Shown: positions 15,814 to 24,657, counted from the first letter of the stretch. The stretch: DNA of 64,000 nt from Clostridia bacterium (GCA_017410455.1 JAFQQT010000082.1:1-64000), one strand, 5' to 3'. The notes: a model not told the origin generated them from the letters alone. Numbers and translations: made by a program.

Positions 15814-18150
15814 ATCCGTACCATCCCCTATACCTACCGCCACCTGCCCATCGGGGGCGGCGGCTATGTCACCGGCTTTGTCTTTCACCCCACTGACCCC
15901 GATGTGATGTATTGCCGCACGGATATCGGCGGGGTGTACCGTTTTGACTACGTCGCACAGCGCTGGGTCAGCCTCATCGACCATGTTTCCCACGATGATC
16001 TGCGGGAGACCTGCCCCATTTCCGTGGCGCTGGATGCCGCCAACCCTGCTCGCCTCTATATTGCCAGCGGCCTGCGCGATCCGGAATCGAAGGGCTGCCT
16101 CACCGTCTCGGACGATTACGGCGTCACCTTCCGCAAGCATGAGCTGCCCTTCTTCGTCCACGGCAACCTCCACGGGCGCGGCACGGGGGAGCGGCTGCTC
16201 TTTGATGCGGCAGGGAAATGCCTGTGGATGGCCTCCCAGCTGGACGGCCTGTGGCGCTCCCCGGACGGCGGCGTCACCTGGCAGCGGGTGGAGTGCTTCC
16301 CGGAGACAGCCTGCACCTTCATCAGCCGGGTGGGCGGCTGGCTCCTGGTGGGTACGGAGGGGCTGGCCAACCGCCACGGCGACCAGCGCGGCCACAGCCT
16401 GTACATGTCCGCCGACGATGGCGTGAGCTGGACGCCCGTCCCCCAGCCGGAATACGTCCCGGTGGAGGGCAGCAAGCTGCACGGCCTCGTCGCCCAGCGC
16501 TGCGCTGCGGACGGGCAGTACCTCTATGTCACCTTCTCCGCCAACGGCCCCCGCAGCCAGAACGTCGAGCGGGGCTACACCTGCGACTGCGGCGACTGCT
16601 CCTGCGGCCGCATCGCCCGCTATTGCCTTGCGGCGGATGGCCTCGGCCCCATGGAGGATATCACCCCCGAAAAGGGCAACTGGGGCTTCTCCGCCATCAG
16701 CGCGGAGCACGGCCTGCTGACCACCGCCACGATTCATCGGCAGCATCAGGACGGCGATGCTGTTTACCTCTCCCGCGACCACGGCGCGACCTGGACGACC
16801 ATCCTCCATGGCTTGTCCGTGGGCCGCATTGACTTCCGCCTGTCCTACATGCGACCGGAGTACAACGGCGGCCGCAGCCTGATCCACTGGCTCACCGGCC
16901 TCGCCATCGACCCGCATCGCCCCGATACGGCCTGGTTCAACACCGGCACGGGTGTGTTCCGCACGGACTCCCTCAGTCAGCGAGCAAGCTCGCAGCCAGC
17001 TCCCTCGGGGAGGGAGCTCTTGCGAGAAGGTCAGGCGGGGTCTGACTCGATTGTGTGGCAGGACTGGTGCGACGGCATGGAGGAGACCGTGCACATCGGC
17101 GTTCACGCTCCGGCTTCGGGCCGCGTGCAGGTGCTGGACATGGTCGGCGATCTGGGCGGTTTTGCCTTCACCGACGTGGACAGGCATTGCCGGAACTCCT
17201 TTGCCAATGCGCAGGGCGACCGCTGGATCACCTGCCTTTCCTGCGACTGGCCCGATGCCGACCCCGACCACATCGTCGTCACCGCCCGGGGCAACTGGAC
17301 GGGCGAAACGAAGGGCGGCCTCATCGTCACCCACGATGGTGCGCAGACCTGGAACCGACTGGAAATGCCCATGGGCCTTTCGCAGGAATTGGATGACCTC
17401 CTGTCGAAAATATCCGGCGTGAACATCAACGCCGGATGGGTCGCCGTTTCGGCGGATGGCAGCACGTATTGCTGGGCCGTGGCGGAGCGCATCTTCCTGC
17501 ATGCCCGCAACCTCATCGTCAGCCACGACGCGGGGCAGACCTTCCGCCGCAGCCGTGTCATCCGCAGGGACGGCAGCGCCTTTGAGGGCATGATGAAGCC
17601 CATCGCCGACCGCTGCGACGCCCGGCTGTTCTATGGCTTCGGTGACGCCGGAGAGCTGTTCGTCTCCACCGACGGCGGCGACACCTTCCACGAAAAGCCC
17701 GTCCCCGACGGCTGGCCGTCCGCCCACTTCGGAAAGGTCGACTGCGCCGACCAGACGGAGATCCGCGCCGCCTCCGGTGAACCGGGCGTGCTCTGCGTCG
17801 CCACAGGCGAGGGGCTGTGGAAACTCCGCTATGACAGCGCGTCGGACTGCCTGAAGGGCGCGCGCCTGACGGCTCCCGGCGACAGCGCATTCTGCGTTGG
17901 CCTCGGCCTTGGCCGCCCCGGCGGGGACTACGCCACTGAACCGAAGCTGCTCTACTTCAGCGGATGCATCGGCGGCGTGTATGGCTTCTACCGCACGCTG
18001 GACGAGGGCGGCACCATCCAGCGCATCAACAACGAGCGGCAGATGTTCGGCCGCATCCACTCCATCGACGGCGACAAGCGTGTATTCGGCCGCTTCTACC
18101 TCGCCACGGGGTCGAGCGGGCTGCTGCGCGGCGACATGGTGGAGGCGTGA
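15814..18150 (+). CDS. GH74-family xyloglucanase-like glycoside hydrolase
   Basis: About 778 residues forming two seven-bladed propellers with many Asp-box/BNR-type repeats (SPDGGVTW, SADDGVSW, SRDHGATW, STDGGDTF). The N-terminal signature LPIGGGGYVTGFVFHP followed by RTDIGGVYR (residues 35-43, catalytic Asp at about 37) is diagnostic of GH74. These enzymes cut the xyloglucan backbone. No signal peptide is visible, which is unusual for the family. The start is a problem: the only Shine-Dalgarno sequence (GGAGGGAG, 15802-15809) is followed by ATC at 15814, and the frame has no ATG, GTG or TTG after the promoter before the catalytic domain. Residues about 385-410 come from an inserted repeat element. 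Confidence 0.82.
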   Translation: MRTIPYTYRHLPIGGGGYVTGFVFHPTDPDVMYCRTDIGGVYRFDYVAQRWVSLIDHVSHDDLRETCPISVALDAANPARLYIASGLRDPESKGCLTVSDDYGVTFRKHELPFFVHGNLHGRGTGERLLFDAAGKCLWMASQLDGLWRSPDGGVTWQRVECFPETACTFISRVGGWLLVGTEGLANRHGDQRGHSLYMSADDGVSWTPVPQPEYVPVEGSKLHGLVAQRCAADGQYLYVTFSANGPRSQNVERGYTCDCGDCSCGRIARYCLAADGLGPMEDITPEKGNWGFSAISAEHGLLTTATIHRQHQDGDAVYLSRDHGATWTTILHGLSVGRIDFRLSYMRPEYNGGRSLIHWLTGLAIDPHRPDTAWFNTGTGVFRTDSLSQRASSQPAPSGRELLREGQAGSDSIVWQDWCDGMEETVHIGVHAPASGRVQVLDMVGDLGGFAFTDVDRHCRNSFANAQGDRWITCLSCDWPDADPDHIVVTARGNWTGETKGGLIVTHDGAQTWNRLEMPMGLSQELDDLLSKISGVNINAGWVAVSADGSTYCWAVAERIFLHARNLIVSHDAGQTFRRSRVIRRDGSAFEGMMKPIADRCDARLFYGFGDAGELFVSTDGGDTFHEKPVPDGWPSAHFGKVDCADQTEIRAASGEPGVLCVATGEGLWKLRYDSASDCLKGARLTAPGDSAFCVGLGLGRPGGDYATEPKLLYFSGCIGGVYGFYRTLDEGGTIQRINNERQMFGRIHSIDGDKRVFGRFYLATGSSGLLRGDMVEA
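16967..17032 (+). repeat. Ctccctcagtcag-type repeat inserted in frame in the GH74 gene
   Basis: The sequence runs from ctccctcagtcag through two palindromes (gcgagcaagctcgc and agctccctcggggagggagct). It matches the intergenic copies at 21661-21716 (same orientation) and 18202-18256 (opposite orientation). Here it is translated as the low-complexity stretch LSQRASSQPAPSGRELLREG and does not break the frame. Confidence 0.8.
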
Positions 18151-18201
18151 GGGTGAACAGCATCCACCAACAACGCGCTACCAGCAAAGAAAACGCATAA
18201 C

Positions 18202-18256
18202 AAAAGGCTCTCCCCTGGGGAGAGCTGTCAGCGAAGCTGACTGAGAGGGTCTCTTC
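18202..18256 (-). repeat. Ctccctcagtcag-type repeat between GH74 and GH31 genes
   Basis: ggctctcccctggggagagct, then gtcagcgaagctgac, then tgagagggt. Two hairpins are evident (agctctcc-type and gtcagc/gctgac). It is the reverse complement of the copies at 16967 and 21661 and fills most of the 134-base spacer. Confidence 0.8.
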
Positions 18257-18284
18257 GCGGCAAAACATACAAGGAGGCAACACC

Positions 18285-20357
18285 ATGCGCATCGTACAGG
18301 AAGGCTCCCGCCTTGCTATCTACGGCGGCTCCACCCAGCTGTGGATCGACCCCTGGGGCACGGACGGCGTCCGCGTCCGCATGACCAGCGAGCCGCAGAT
18401 GGACCCCAACGACTGGGCTCTCTCCGAGCCGGTGGAGGCGCTCACCCCCGCCATCAGCTGGGAGGAAATCGACACCACCGACCCCTGGTATAAGTCCGAG
18501 GAATACGCCCACTACCATTCCACTGGCCGCGTGTGGACGTTCGCCAACGGCAAGCTGACCGTGAAGGTCAACGAGGAGGGCTGGCTGAGCTTCTGGAACC
18601 AGAAGGGCGAGCTGCTCACCGAGGAGTACTGGCGCAACCGCAACCGCATCAACCGCTACTCCGTGTCCCTGCGCATCCCGGCCCGCGAACTCAAGTGCAT
18701 CCCTGGGACGAATGATTTCGCGCTGTCCGCTCGCTTTGAGGCCTTCGATGACGAAATGATCTTCGGCATGGGCCAGTATCAGGACAGGCACCTGAACAAG
18801 AAGGGTGCGACGCTGGAGCTGTGCCACCGCAACTGCCAGGCGTCGGTTCCCTTCTATGTCAGCAGCCGCGGCTACGGCTTCCTGTGGAACAACCCGGCGG
18901 TGGGTACCTGCACCTTCGGCACCAACCGCACCGAATGGACGGCCCGCTCCACGAAGAAGCTCGATTATTACATCACCTGCGGCGACACCCCCGCGGACAT
19001 CGAGCGCAACTACTCCGCCGTCACCGGCCGCACGCCCATGATGCCCGAATACGGCATGGGCTACTGGCAGTGCAAGCTCCGCTACCGCACGCAGGAGGAA
19101 CTGATGCAGGTCGCCCGCAGGCACAAGGCCATGGGGCTGCCCCTGGACGTGATCGTGGTGGACTTCTTCCACTGGCCCCGCCAGGGCGACTGGAAGTTCG
19201 ACCCCATCGACTGGCCCGACCCCGACGGCATGGTGAAGGAGCTGCGCGAAATGGGCATCGAGCCCGTGGTGTCCGTGTGGCCCACGGTGGACGAGCGCAG
19301 CGACAGCCGCGCCGACATGGAGGAGTACGGCTACCTTGTCCGCACCGACCGCGGCAAGGACACCATGACCTGGATGGGCGCCACCGTCTACTTCGACGCC
19401 ACCCACCCCGGCGCGCAGCGCTACATCTGGGAGAAGTGCCGCCAGAACTACCACAGCAAGGGCATCCGCTGCTTCTGGCTGGATGAAGCCGAGCCGGAGT
19501 ACGACTGCTACGAATTTGACAATTACCGCTACTGGGCCGGGCCTGCCCTGCAGGTGACCAACACCTATCCCGTGGGCTACGCCAAGGCCTTCCACGATGG
19601 TCTGACGGCGGAGGGTGAGACGGAGATCATGTCCCTGACCCGCTGCGCCTGGGCCGGCAGCCAGAAGTACGCGGTGCTGGCCTGGTCGGGCGATATTCAC
19701 TCCTCCTTCCGCGCCATGCGGGAGCAGCTGCAGGCGGGCCTTTCCATGCAGATGGCGGGCATCCCCTGGTGGACCAGCGATATCGGCGGCTTCATGGGCG
19801 GCGACGGCTCCGACCCGGCCTTCCGTGAGCTCCTGCTGCGCTGGTTTGCCTGGGGCTGCTTCAACCCGGTCTTCCGCATGCACGGCGAGCGTTCCCCCTG
19901 GTACGAGCGTGAGCAGGAGTACCGCAACAACATCCGGCAGATCACCTCCGGCCAGGACAACGAGGTCTGGGCCTTCGGCGAGGAGAACACGCCCATCCTG
20001 TGCAAGTACCTCTTCATCCGCGAGCGCATCCGTCCCTACGTCCGCCGCCTGATGCAGGAGGCCCACGAGACCGGCGCGCCCGTCATGCGCCCCCTGTTCT
20101 ACGAATTCCCGCAGGACAGGCAGGCCTGGCTGACCGAGGACTGCTACATGTTCGGCCCGGACATGCTGGTGGCCCCGGTGATGGAGCCCGGCGTGACCGA
20201 GCGCAGCGTGTATCTGCCCAAGGGTGCGACGTGGAAGGATGCCTATACCGGCCAGGTCTACGAGGGCGGCCAGACCGTGACCGTCCCTGCGCCCATCGAC
20301 GTGATCCCTGTGCTGTTCAGGGATGGCGCGGAGTGGCCCATCTACACGGAGGTATGA
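18285..20357 (+). CDS. GH31 family glycosidase, probable alpha-xylosidase
   Basis: A 690-residue GH31 enzyme. The nucleophile motif WLDEAEPE is at 398-405 (Asp400) and the acid/base region WSGDIHSSF at 467-475 (Asp470). Other family segments are MGQYQD, GMGYWQCKLRY, DVIVVDFFHWP, PWWTSDIGGF and FRMHGERSPWY. Alpha-xylosidases of this family remove xylose from xyloglucan oligosaccharides, which fits the GH74 gene before it, although an alpha-glucosidase role is possible. No signal peptide is present, so it should act in the cytoplasm. AAGGAGG precedes the ATG, and a repeat fills the spacer to the GH74 gene. Confidence 0.9.
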   Translation: MRIVQEGSRLAIYGGSTQLWIDPWGTDGVRVRMTSEPQMDPNDWALSEPVEALTPAISWEEIDTTDPWYKSEEYAHYHSTGRVWTFANGKLTVKVNEEGWLSFWNQKGELLTEEYWRNRNRINRYSVSLRIPARELKCIPGTNDFALSARFEAFDDEMIFGMGQYQDRHLNKKGATLELCHRNCQASVPFYVSSRGYGFLWNNPAVGTCTFGTNRTEWTARSTKKLDYYITCGDTPADIERNYSAVTGRTPMMPEYGMGYWQCKLRYRTQEELMQVARRHKAMGLPLDVIVVDFFHWPRQGDWKFDPIDWPDPDGMVKELREMGIEPVVSVWPTVDERSDSRADMEEYGYLVRTDRGKDTMTWMGATVYFDATHPGAQRYIWEKCRQNYHSKGIRCFWLDEAEPEYDCYEFDNYRYWAGPALQVTNTYPVGYAKAFHDGLTAEGETEIMSLTRCAWAGSQKYAVLAWSGDIHSSFRAMREQLQAGLSMQMAGIPWWTSDIGGFMGGDGSDPAFRELLLRWFAWGCFNPVFRMHGERSPWYEREQEYRNNIRQITSGQDNEVWAFGEENTPILCKYLFIRERIRPYVRRLMQEAHETGAPVMRPLFYEFPQDRQAWLTEDCYMFGPDMLVAPVMEPGVTERSVYLPKGATWKDAYTGQVYEGGQTVTVPAPIDVIPVLFRDGAEWPIYTEV

Positions 20358-20360
20358 GCC

Positions 20361-20786
20361 ATGACTGACCTTATCCACGAGGCTTATGCCATCGCAAAGC
20401 GTGCCCACGCCAGCCAGACCGACAAGTCCGGCAAGCCCTACATCGGCCACATTGAGCGCGTTGCCGCCCGCTGCAGGTCCGATGCGGCGAAGTGCGTGGC
20501 GTACCTTCACGATGTGCTGGAGGACACAGACGTGCTGACGGAACGGCAGATGCGCGAGCTGTTTGGCGACGAAATCACCGACGGCGTCCTCTCCGTCACC
20601 AGGCGGGATGGGGAGGACTACGCTGCCTTCGTCCGCCGGGCGGGCGCGAACCCGCTGGGTCGCGAGGTCAAAATGGCCGACCTGATTGACAACAGCAACC
20701 TTTCCCGCCTGGAGGAAATCACCCTCGACGATGTGCAGCGCCAGCGCAAGTACAACGATGCGCTGATGTATCTGCTCAGCCTGTGA
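20361..20786 (+). CDS. HD-domain phosphohydrolase related to (p)ppGpp hydrolases
   Basis: A 141-residue protein resembling the hydrolase half of RelA/SpoT and small alarmone hydrolases. It has GKPYIGHIERVA (first His), YLHDVLEDTD with the His50-Asp51 pair, and VKMADLIDNS late in the chain with the Asp-x-x-Asn/Asp pattern. It lacks a synthetase domain. It starts three bases after the GH31 stop and has GGAGGTATGAGCC before ATG, so it is co-transcribed. A role in (p)ppGpp breakdown is possible but not shown, and generic nucleotide hydrolysis is equally plausible. Confidence 0.8.
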   Translation: MTDLIHEAYAIAKRAHASQTDKSGKPYIGHIERVAARCRSDAAKCVAYLHDVLEDTDVLTERQMRELFGDEITDGVLSVTRRDGEDYAAFVRRAGANPLGREVKMADLIDNSNLSRLEEITLDDVQRQRKYNDALMYLLSL

Positions 20787-20790
20787 CACA

Positions 20791-20824
20791 AAAAAGGAGA
20801 GCGCAGCGATGCGTTCTCCTTTTC
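20791..20824. terminator. Bidirectional terminator
   Basis: A 14-bp stem (aaaaggagagcgca with tgcgttctcctttt, one G-U pair) with a GCGA loop and T and A runs on both sides, between convergent genes. Confidence 0.85.
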
Positions 20825-20832
20825 GAATGCCG

Positions 20833-21624
20833 TCATTTCAGGATCTTCACCAGCACCCACTCCTGCAGCCCCGCGGGCAGGGCGTTGAGCAGGAGCAGCA
20901 GCGGGTTGCGGTTGAGGTTGTACACGCGCTTCGGGTGCTTTGCCGTCAGGGCGCGGTGAACCTTCTCCGCCACCCTTTCCGGCGGGACGGAGCGGGCCTC
21001 CACGCTGTCCACAACGCGGCGGAAGCGCCCGGCGTTGACCCCGTAATACCTCGTGCGCTCGCAGAAGCGCGTCAGCGCCCGGGTGGAATCCCCCAGCAGC
21101 GGTGTCTTGACCGCGCCGGGGCGCACGATGCTGACCGCGATATCCCGCAGCGCCATTTCCGTCCGCAGCGAACCCGCCACGGCCTCCAGCGTCTTCTTCG
21201 TTACCGCATAGACGCCCGTGAAGGGCATGGGCGGGTTGAGGGGCGCCAGTTCGCTGGTGATGAACACGATCCGCCCCCCGGATGCCATCATCGGTGTGAA
21301 CAGCCGGTTGACATGGCAGGCCGCGAACACGTTCACCTCGAAGATGCGGCGGAAGCGTTCGTCGTCCATCTCCACCAGCGAATCGAGGTCGTACACGCCC
21401 GCCGCGTGGACGATGGCGTCCAGGCGGGCTTCCTGCGCCTGGAACCACGAAAGGGCCGCCGCTGCGCCATCCTCCGTGCGCAGGTCGCACACGAAGGAAG
21501 CGACGCCCGCCATATTCAGCGGCTTCACATCCAGCGCATACACGCGGAAGCCGCGCTCCGCCAGCAGCCGGCAGATGGCGCTGCCCATGCCGCCGGACGC
21601 GCCGGTGACGAGGATGGTCTTCAT
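20833..21624 (-). CDS. Short-chain dehydrogenase/reductase
   Basis: A 263-residue SDR. The cofactor motif TGASGGMG is at 7-14, HAAGVYD at about 73-79 replaces NNAG, the catalytic Ser is in FITSELAP and the Tyr-x3-Lys pair is YAVTK (139-143). The C-terminal 40 residues are hydrophobic and rich in Leu and Asn (KRVYNLNRNPLLLLL), as in SDRs that act on membrane-associated or steroid-like substrates. The substrate is unknown. AAGGAGG precedes the ATG. Confidence 0.88.
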   Translation of the reverse strand: MKTILVTGASGGMGSAICRLLAERGFRVYALDVKPLNMAGVASFVCDLRTEDGAAAALSWFQAQEARLDAIVHAAGVYDLDSLVEMDDERFRRIFEVNVFAACHVNRLFTPMMASGGRIVFITSELAPLNPPMPFTGVYAVTKKTLEAVAGSLRTEMALRDIAVSIVRPGAVKTPLLGDSTRALTRFCERTRYYGVNAGRFRRVVDSVEARSVPPERVAEKVHRALTAKHPKRVYNLNRNPLLLLLNALPAGLQEWVLVKILK

Positions 21625-21660
21625 GGTGTACGCCTCCTTCCGCGGAACGCCCTCAGGCGC

Positions 21661-21716
21661 ACTCCCTCAGTCAGCCGCAAGGGGGTGCCAGCTACCTCGG
21701 GGAGGGGAGCCTTTTG
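21661..21716 (+). repeat. Ctccctcagtcag-type repeat, intergenic copy
   Basis: ctccctcagtcagccgcaag, then gtgccagctacctcggggaggggagcc (written in two parts). It has the same orientation and order as the copy inside the GH74 gene, in the SDR-asnA spacer. Confidence 0.75.
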
Positions 21717-21774
21717 GTGCGTCTCCCTTGCCACCGGTTCTGCGTCGCGGCGCACCCTCCGTGCGCCGTGACCC

Positions 21775-21900
21775 CAGCAAGGAAGTCGCCAATAGACACT
21801 CTCCAGAATGGGTGTCGAGAGGGCCGAATGGCCCTTCGCGGGTTGTCAGGGCAGAGCCCTGACCAGGGTTCAGGGACAGAGTCCCTTGCCGCCGGAGGCC
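21775..21900. repeat. Cluster of short palindromes in the SDR-asnA spacer
   Basis: Several hairpin-forming words lie in series: gacac/gtgtc around 21796-21818, gggcc-gaat-ggccc, gtcagggc-aga-gccctgac (8-bp perfect stem) and gggac-aga-gtccc. No open frame with a ribosome site is present. This spacer appears to be a composite of repeat elements. The hairpins nearest asnA may also act as terminators for it, though no T run is obvious. Confidence 0.55.
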
Positions 21901-21908
21901 TTCCTCTG

Positions 21909-22916
21909 TTACAGCAGCGTGATCCGTGCCTCTTTGAACTTCCTCTGCGTATCCTGATCCCAGATGGAGGACTGCACCTCGCCGATGTGGGCCTTGCCCA
22001 GCAGCAGCATACACAGGCGGCTCTGGCCGATGCCGCCGCCGATGGTCAGGGGCAGCTCGCCGTCAAGGAGCATGCGGTGATAGGTCATGGTGCGGCGGTC
22101 GTCGCAGCCGGCCAGGGTCAGCTGGCGGTCGAGGGTCTCCGCGTCCACGCGGATGCCCATGCTGGAAAGCTCGATGGCGCAGTTCAGCGCCGGGCACCAG
22201 TAGAGCAGGTCGCCGTTCAGCGTCCAGTCGTCGTAGTCGGGGGCGCGGCCGTCGTGGGGCTGGCCGTTGGACAGCTTGTGGCCGATCTGCATCAGGAAGG
22301 TCACCGGGTGCTCGCGGACAAAGAGGTTCTCGCGCTCCTTGGCGGTCTTGTCGGGGTAGAGCTGCAAAAGCTCCTCGGAGGTGATGAAGGTCACGTCCTC
22401 CGGCAGCTGTGTCTGAAGCTGCGGATAGCGTCCGTTGACGATGAGGCTCGCCTCGTAGATGCAGCGCACGATGTCCCTCACCGCGTCCTGCAGGGTGCCC
22501 AGGGTGCGCATGTCGTGGGTGATGACCTTCTCCCAGTCCCACTGGTCAACGTAGATGGAGTGGAGGTTGTCCAGCTCCTCGTCGCGGCGGATGGCGTTCA
22601 TGTCCGTGTAGATGCCCTTGCCCGGCCAGATGTCGTAGCGGTAGAGCGCCATGCGCTTCCACTTGGCCAGGCTGTGCACGACCACCGCGTCCACCTGGGC
22701 GGCGGGGATATCGAAGGACACGGGACGCTCGACGCCGTTCAGGTCGTCGTTCAGGCCGCTGGAGGGCTCGACGAACAGCGGCGCAGACACGCGCTTGAGG
22801 TTCAGCGCCTGGGCCAGGCGATCCTGGAACGTGCGCTTGATCAGGCTGATGGCCGCCTGGGTTTCGTACAGGGTCAGCTTGGGGGAGTAGCCCTTGGGGA
22901 TGTAGGTCTTGCTCAT
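21909..22916 (-). CDS. asnA: Aspartate-ammonia ligase (asparagine synthetase A)
   Basis: A 335-residue enzyme of the usual AsnA length. It makes asparagine from aspartate, ammonia and ATP. It belongs to the class II aminoacyl-tRNA synthetase-like fold: LVEPSSGLNDDLNGVERPV-like segment near residue 50, KWKRMALYRYD, GIYTDMNAIRRDE, HSIYVDQWDWEK and the C-terminal GGGIGQSRLCMLLLGKAHIGEVQ, which matches motif 3. AGGAGG lies before the ATG. The leader contains an AT-rich repeat (22937-22977), and a minus-strand TATAAT is at 22998-22993. Confidence 0.95.
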   Translation of the reverse strand: MSKTYIPKGYSPKLTLYETQAAISLIKRTFQDRLAQALNLKRVSAPLFVEPSSGLNDDLNGVERPVSFDIPAAQVDAVVVHSLAKWKRMALYRYDIWPGKGIYTDMNAIRRDEELDNLHSIYVDQWDWEKVITHDMRTLGTLQDAVRDIVRCIYEASLIVNGRYPQLQTQLPEDVTFITSEELLQLYPDKTAKERENLFVREHPVTFLMQIGHKLSNGQPHDGRAPDYDDWTLNGDLLYWCPALNCAIELSSMGIRVDAETLDRQLTLAGCDDRRTMTYHRMLLDGELPLTIGGGIGQSRLCMLLLGKAHIGEVQSSIWDQDTQRKFKEARITLL

Positions 22917-22936
22917 GGTAATTTGCCTCCTGGCAT

Positions 22937-22977
22937 ATTCCTAATTATGAATGATGAATTAGGAATTGTGAATTGAG
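22937..22977. repeat. AT-rich repeat in the asnA leader
   Basis: attcctaatt and aattaggaat form a perfect 10-bp inverted repeat around atgaatgatg, followed by gaattgtgaattgag. It lies between the promoter and the ribosome site of asnA and so would be transcribed as a hairpin. Confidence 0.7.
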
Positions 22978-23029
22978 TTTGTGGTACGGTCTATTATAGC
23001 ATAGTATGCGGGGAATGGAAGTTTTCTGT

Positions 23030-23058
23030 TTGTATTTTCTATGTGGGCGTGATATACT
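23030..23058 (+). promoter_or_regulatory. Promoter of the secreted SH3-like protein gene
   Basis: TTGTAT (23030-23035) and TATACT (23053-23058) with a 17-base spacer, 22 bases before the start codon. Confidence 0.6.
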
Positions 23059-23079
23059 GGATACAAAGGATGTGATGCG

Positions 23080-24645
23080 ATGCGCAAGCGGCTGATGGTG
23101 ATTCTGCTGTGCCTGCTGATGGCGTTTCCTGCCCTGGCGGAGGGTTACACGAACCTGCGGTATGCGCCGGAGTTGACGGGCCTCCCGGCGAATCTGAGCT
23201 GGCGGGTCTATACCGGGCCGGGGGAAGAGTACCACGTGGCGGCGAACGGCAAGGCGAAGGTCTCCACCAATGAGGCGATCCTCTGCTACGGCCGGGTGGA
23301 GGGCACGAACTGGCTGATGATCCGCTATTTCATCGACTCGGGCAAGAGCCGCACGGGCTATATCCGCGTGAACTCCGTCGCCTACGCGGAGACCTTCGCG
23401 GGCGTGGAGACGCTGCATTTTCAGGATGAGCTGTACACCCTCACGGCTCCGGTGGAGATCACCGACGATCCGCAGCTGACGAAGCGGACGATTGGCACGG
23501 TGTCCGGCGTGGTGACGCTGCTGGCCGTCACCTATGGCGGTGACTGGGCGTATGTGGAGGGCCGGCTGGACAAGAGCGGCGAGGAGGTGCGGGGCTTTAT
23601 CCCCCTCACGGCCCTCAACGGCGCTGCGATCCTGCCGGATGTGGCCATGAGTCCCTTTGCGGGAGACCGCTTCCAGCTGGAACGGTCAGTGGCGCTGAAC
23701 CTGGCCGACGGCGCCACGGCGGAGGGCATGACCCTCTGGCCCCTGGCGGACGGCAGCTGGCTGATCGCCTACCGCTGCGAGGGTGACGGCAAGCTCTACC
23801 TGCGCGTCATCAGCGAAGCGGGGAAGAAGCTGTGGGCGAAGTCCGTTGACCGCCGCTACCTCCATCAGATCACCCTGACGGAAACCGGCTTCATCTGCGA
23901 GACCTTCGACAACTCCGAGTGCGATTCCGGCATGCGTTACACCTACACCTGCAAGGGGCGGAAGTGGATCAGCCAGAAGGTCGACTGGATCAACGAGCCG
24001 GACCGCGCCTACGCTGACAACACGGCGACCTTCACCCTCCTGCGCCACACCTTCGGGGAGGGCGGCGACATGCCTGTGGAGGTGATCAACCGCGAAAGCG
24101 GCGAGGCGGCACAGAGCACGATCCGCACCTTTGCGCCCCTGCTGTACGAGATGGACGGCGAGTTGCTGTTGATGGACGGCTGGCACGATGGCCTGGTGTT
24201 GCGCCGCTTCACTGCCGATCTGAGGGAGCTGAGCAGCATCACCGTGCCGCAGGGGATCTCCGCGCCCTACAACGTCCATACCGCCGACCACGCCCGCAAC
24301 GCCGTGTACTTCTTCACCGGCCACGGGACGGACTGGCGCATGTGGCGGCTGGACCGGGAGAGCCTGACCTTCTGCGATGCGCCGGTGGAGATCACCCTGC
24401 CCTATGGCTGCACGGAGCTGATCGCTCTGTCCGCCAATGCAGCGGGAACCCATGATGTGCTGCTGCAGTCAGCCTTCGGCTCCTGCTTCTGCCAGCTGAC
24501 GGCGGATGGCCAGCTCCTGCTTCACCAGGCGCTGCCGGGGAAGGTCGTGTGGATCACCCGTATGCCGGATGCGCGCTTGGTGCTCGTCCTTGAGGACAGC
24601 GAGGGCGAATTCCACCTGCAGTACTACCATGTCAGCGAGGGCTGA
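23080..24645 (+). CDS. Secreted protein with SH3-like N-terminal region
   Basis: A 521-residue protein with a clear signal peptide (MRKRLMVILLCLLMAFPALA). Residues about 35-180 carry two segments that look like bacterial SH3 domains (VYTGPGEEYHVAANGKA; EITDDPQLTKRTIGTVSG). The rest, to the C-terminus, looks like beta-rich repeats that could form a propeller (GDWAYVEGRL, GDGKLYLRVIS, GTDWRMWRLD). It has no lipobox or sortase motif. The function is unknown; it may bind cell wall or act as an extracellular sensor. It is monocistronic, with its own promoter and terminator. Confidence 0.8.
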   Translation: MRKRLMVILLCLLMAFPALAEGYTNLRYAPELTGLPANLSWRVYTGPGEEYHVAANGKAKVSTNEAILCYGRVEGTNWLMIRYFIDSGKSRTGYIRVNSVAYAETFAGVETLHFQDELYTLTAPVEITDDPQLTKRTIGTVSGVVTLLAVTYGGDWAYVEGRLDKSGEEVRGFIPLTALNGAAILPDVAMSPFAGDRFQLERSVALNLADGATAEGMTLWPLADGSWLIAYRCEGDGKLYLRVISEAGKKLWAKSVDRRYLHQITLTETGFICETFDNSECDSGMRYTYTCKGRKWISQKVDWINEPDRAYADNTATFTLLRHTFGEGGDMPVEVINRESGEAAQSTIRTFAPLLYEMDGELLLMDGWHDGLVLRRFTADLRELSSITVPQGISAPYNVHTADHARNAVYFFTGHGTDWRMWRLDRESLTFCDAPVEITLPYGCTELIALSANAAGTHDVLLQSAFGSCFCQLTADGQLLLHQALPGKVVWITRMPDARLVLVLEDSEGEFHLQYYHVSEG

Positions 24646-24657
24646 TGGCATCACAAA

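Noticed and set aside
15697..18060. A 787-residue minus-strand frame opposite the GH74 gene
   Set aside because: Composition typical of an antisense shadow, no start signal and no recognisable domain.
18228..20789. An 853-residue minus-strand frame opposite the GH31 gene
   Set aside because: Same antisense artefact; the plus strand carries clear GH31 and HD motifs.
16967..21900. CRISPR-like array
   Set aside because: The repeat copies are single, in both orientations and far apart, with no regular spacers and no cas genes.
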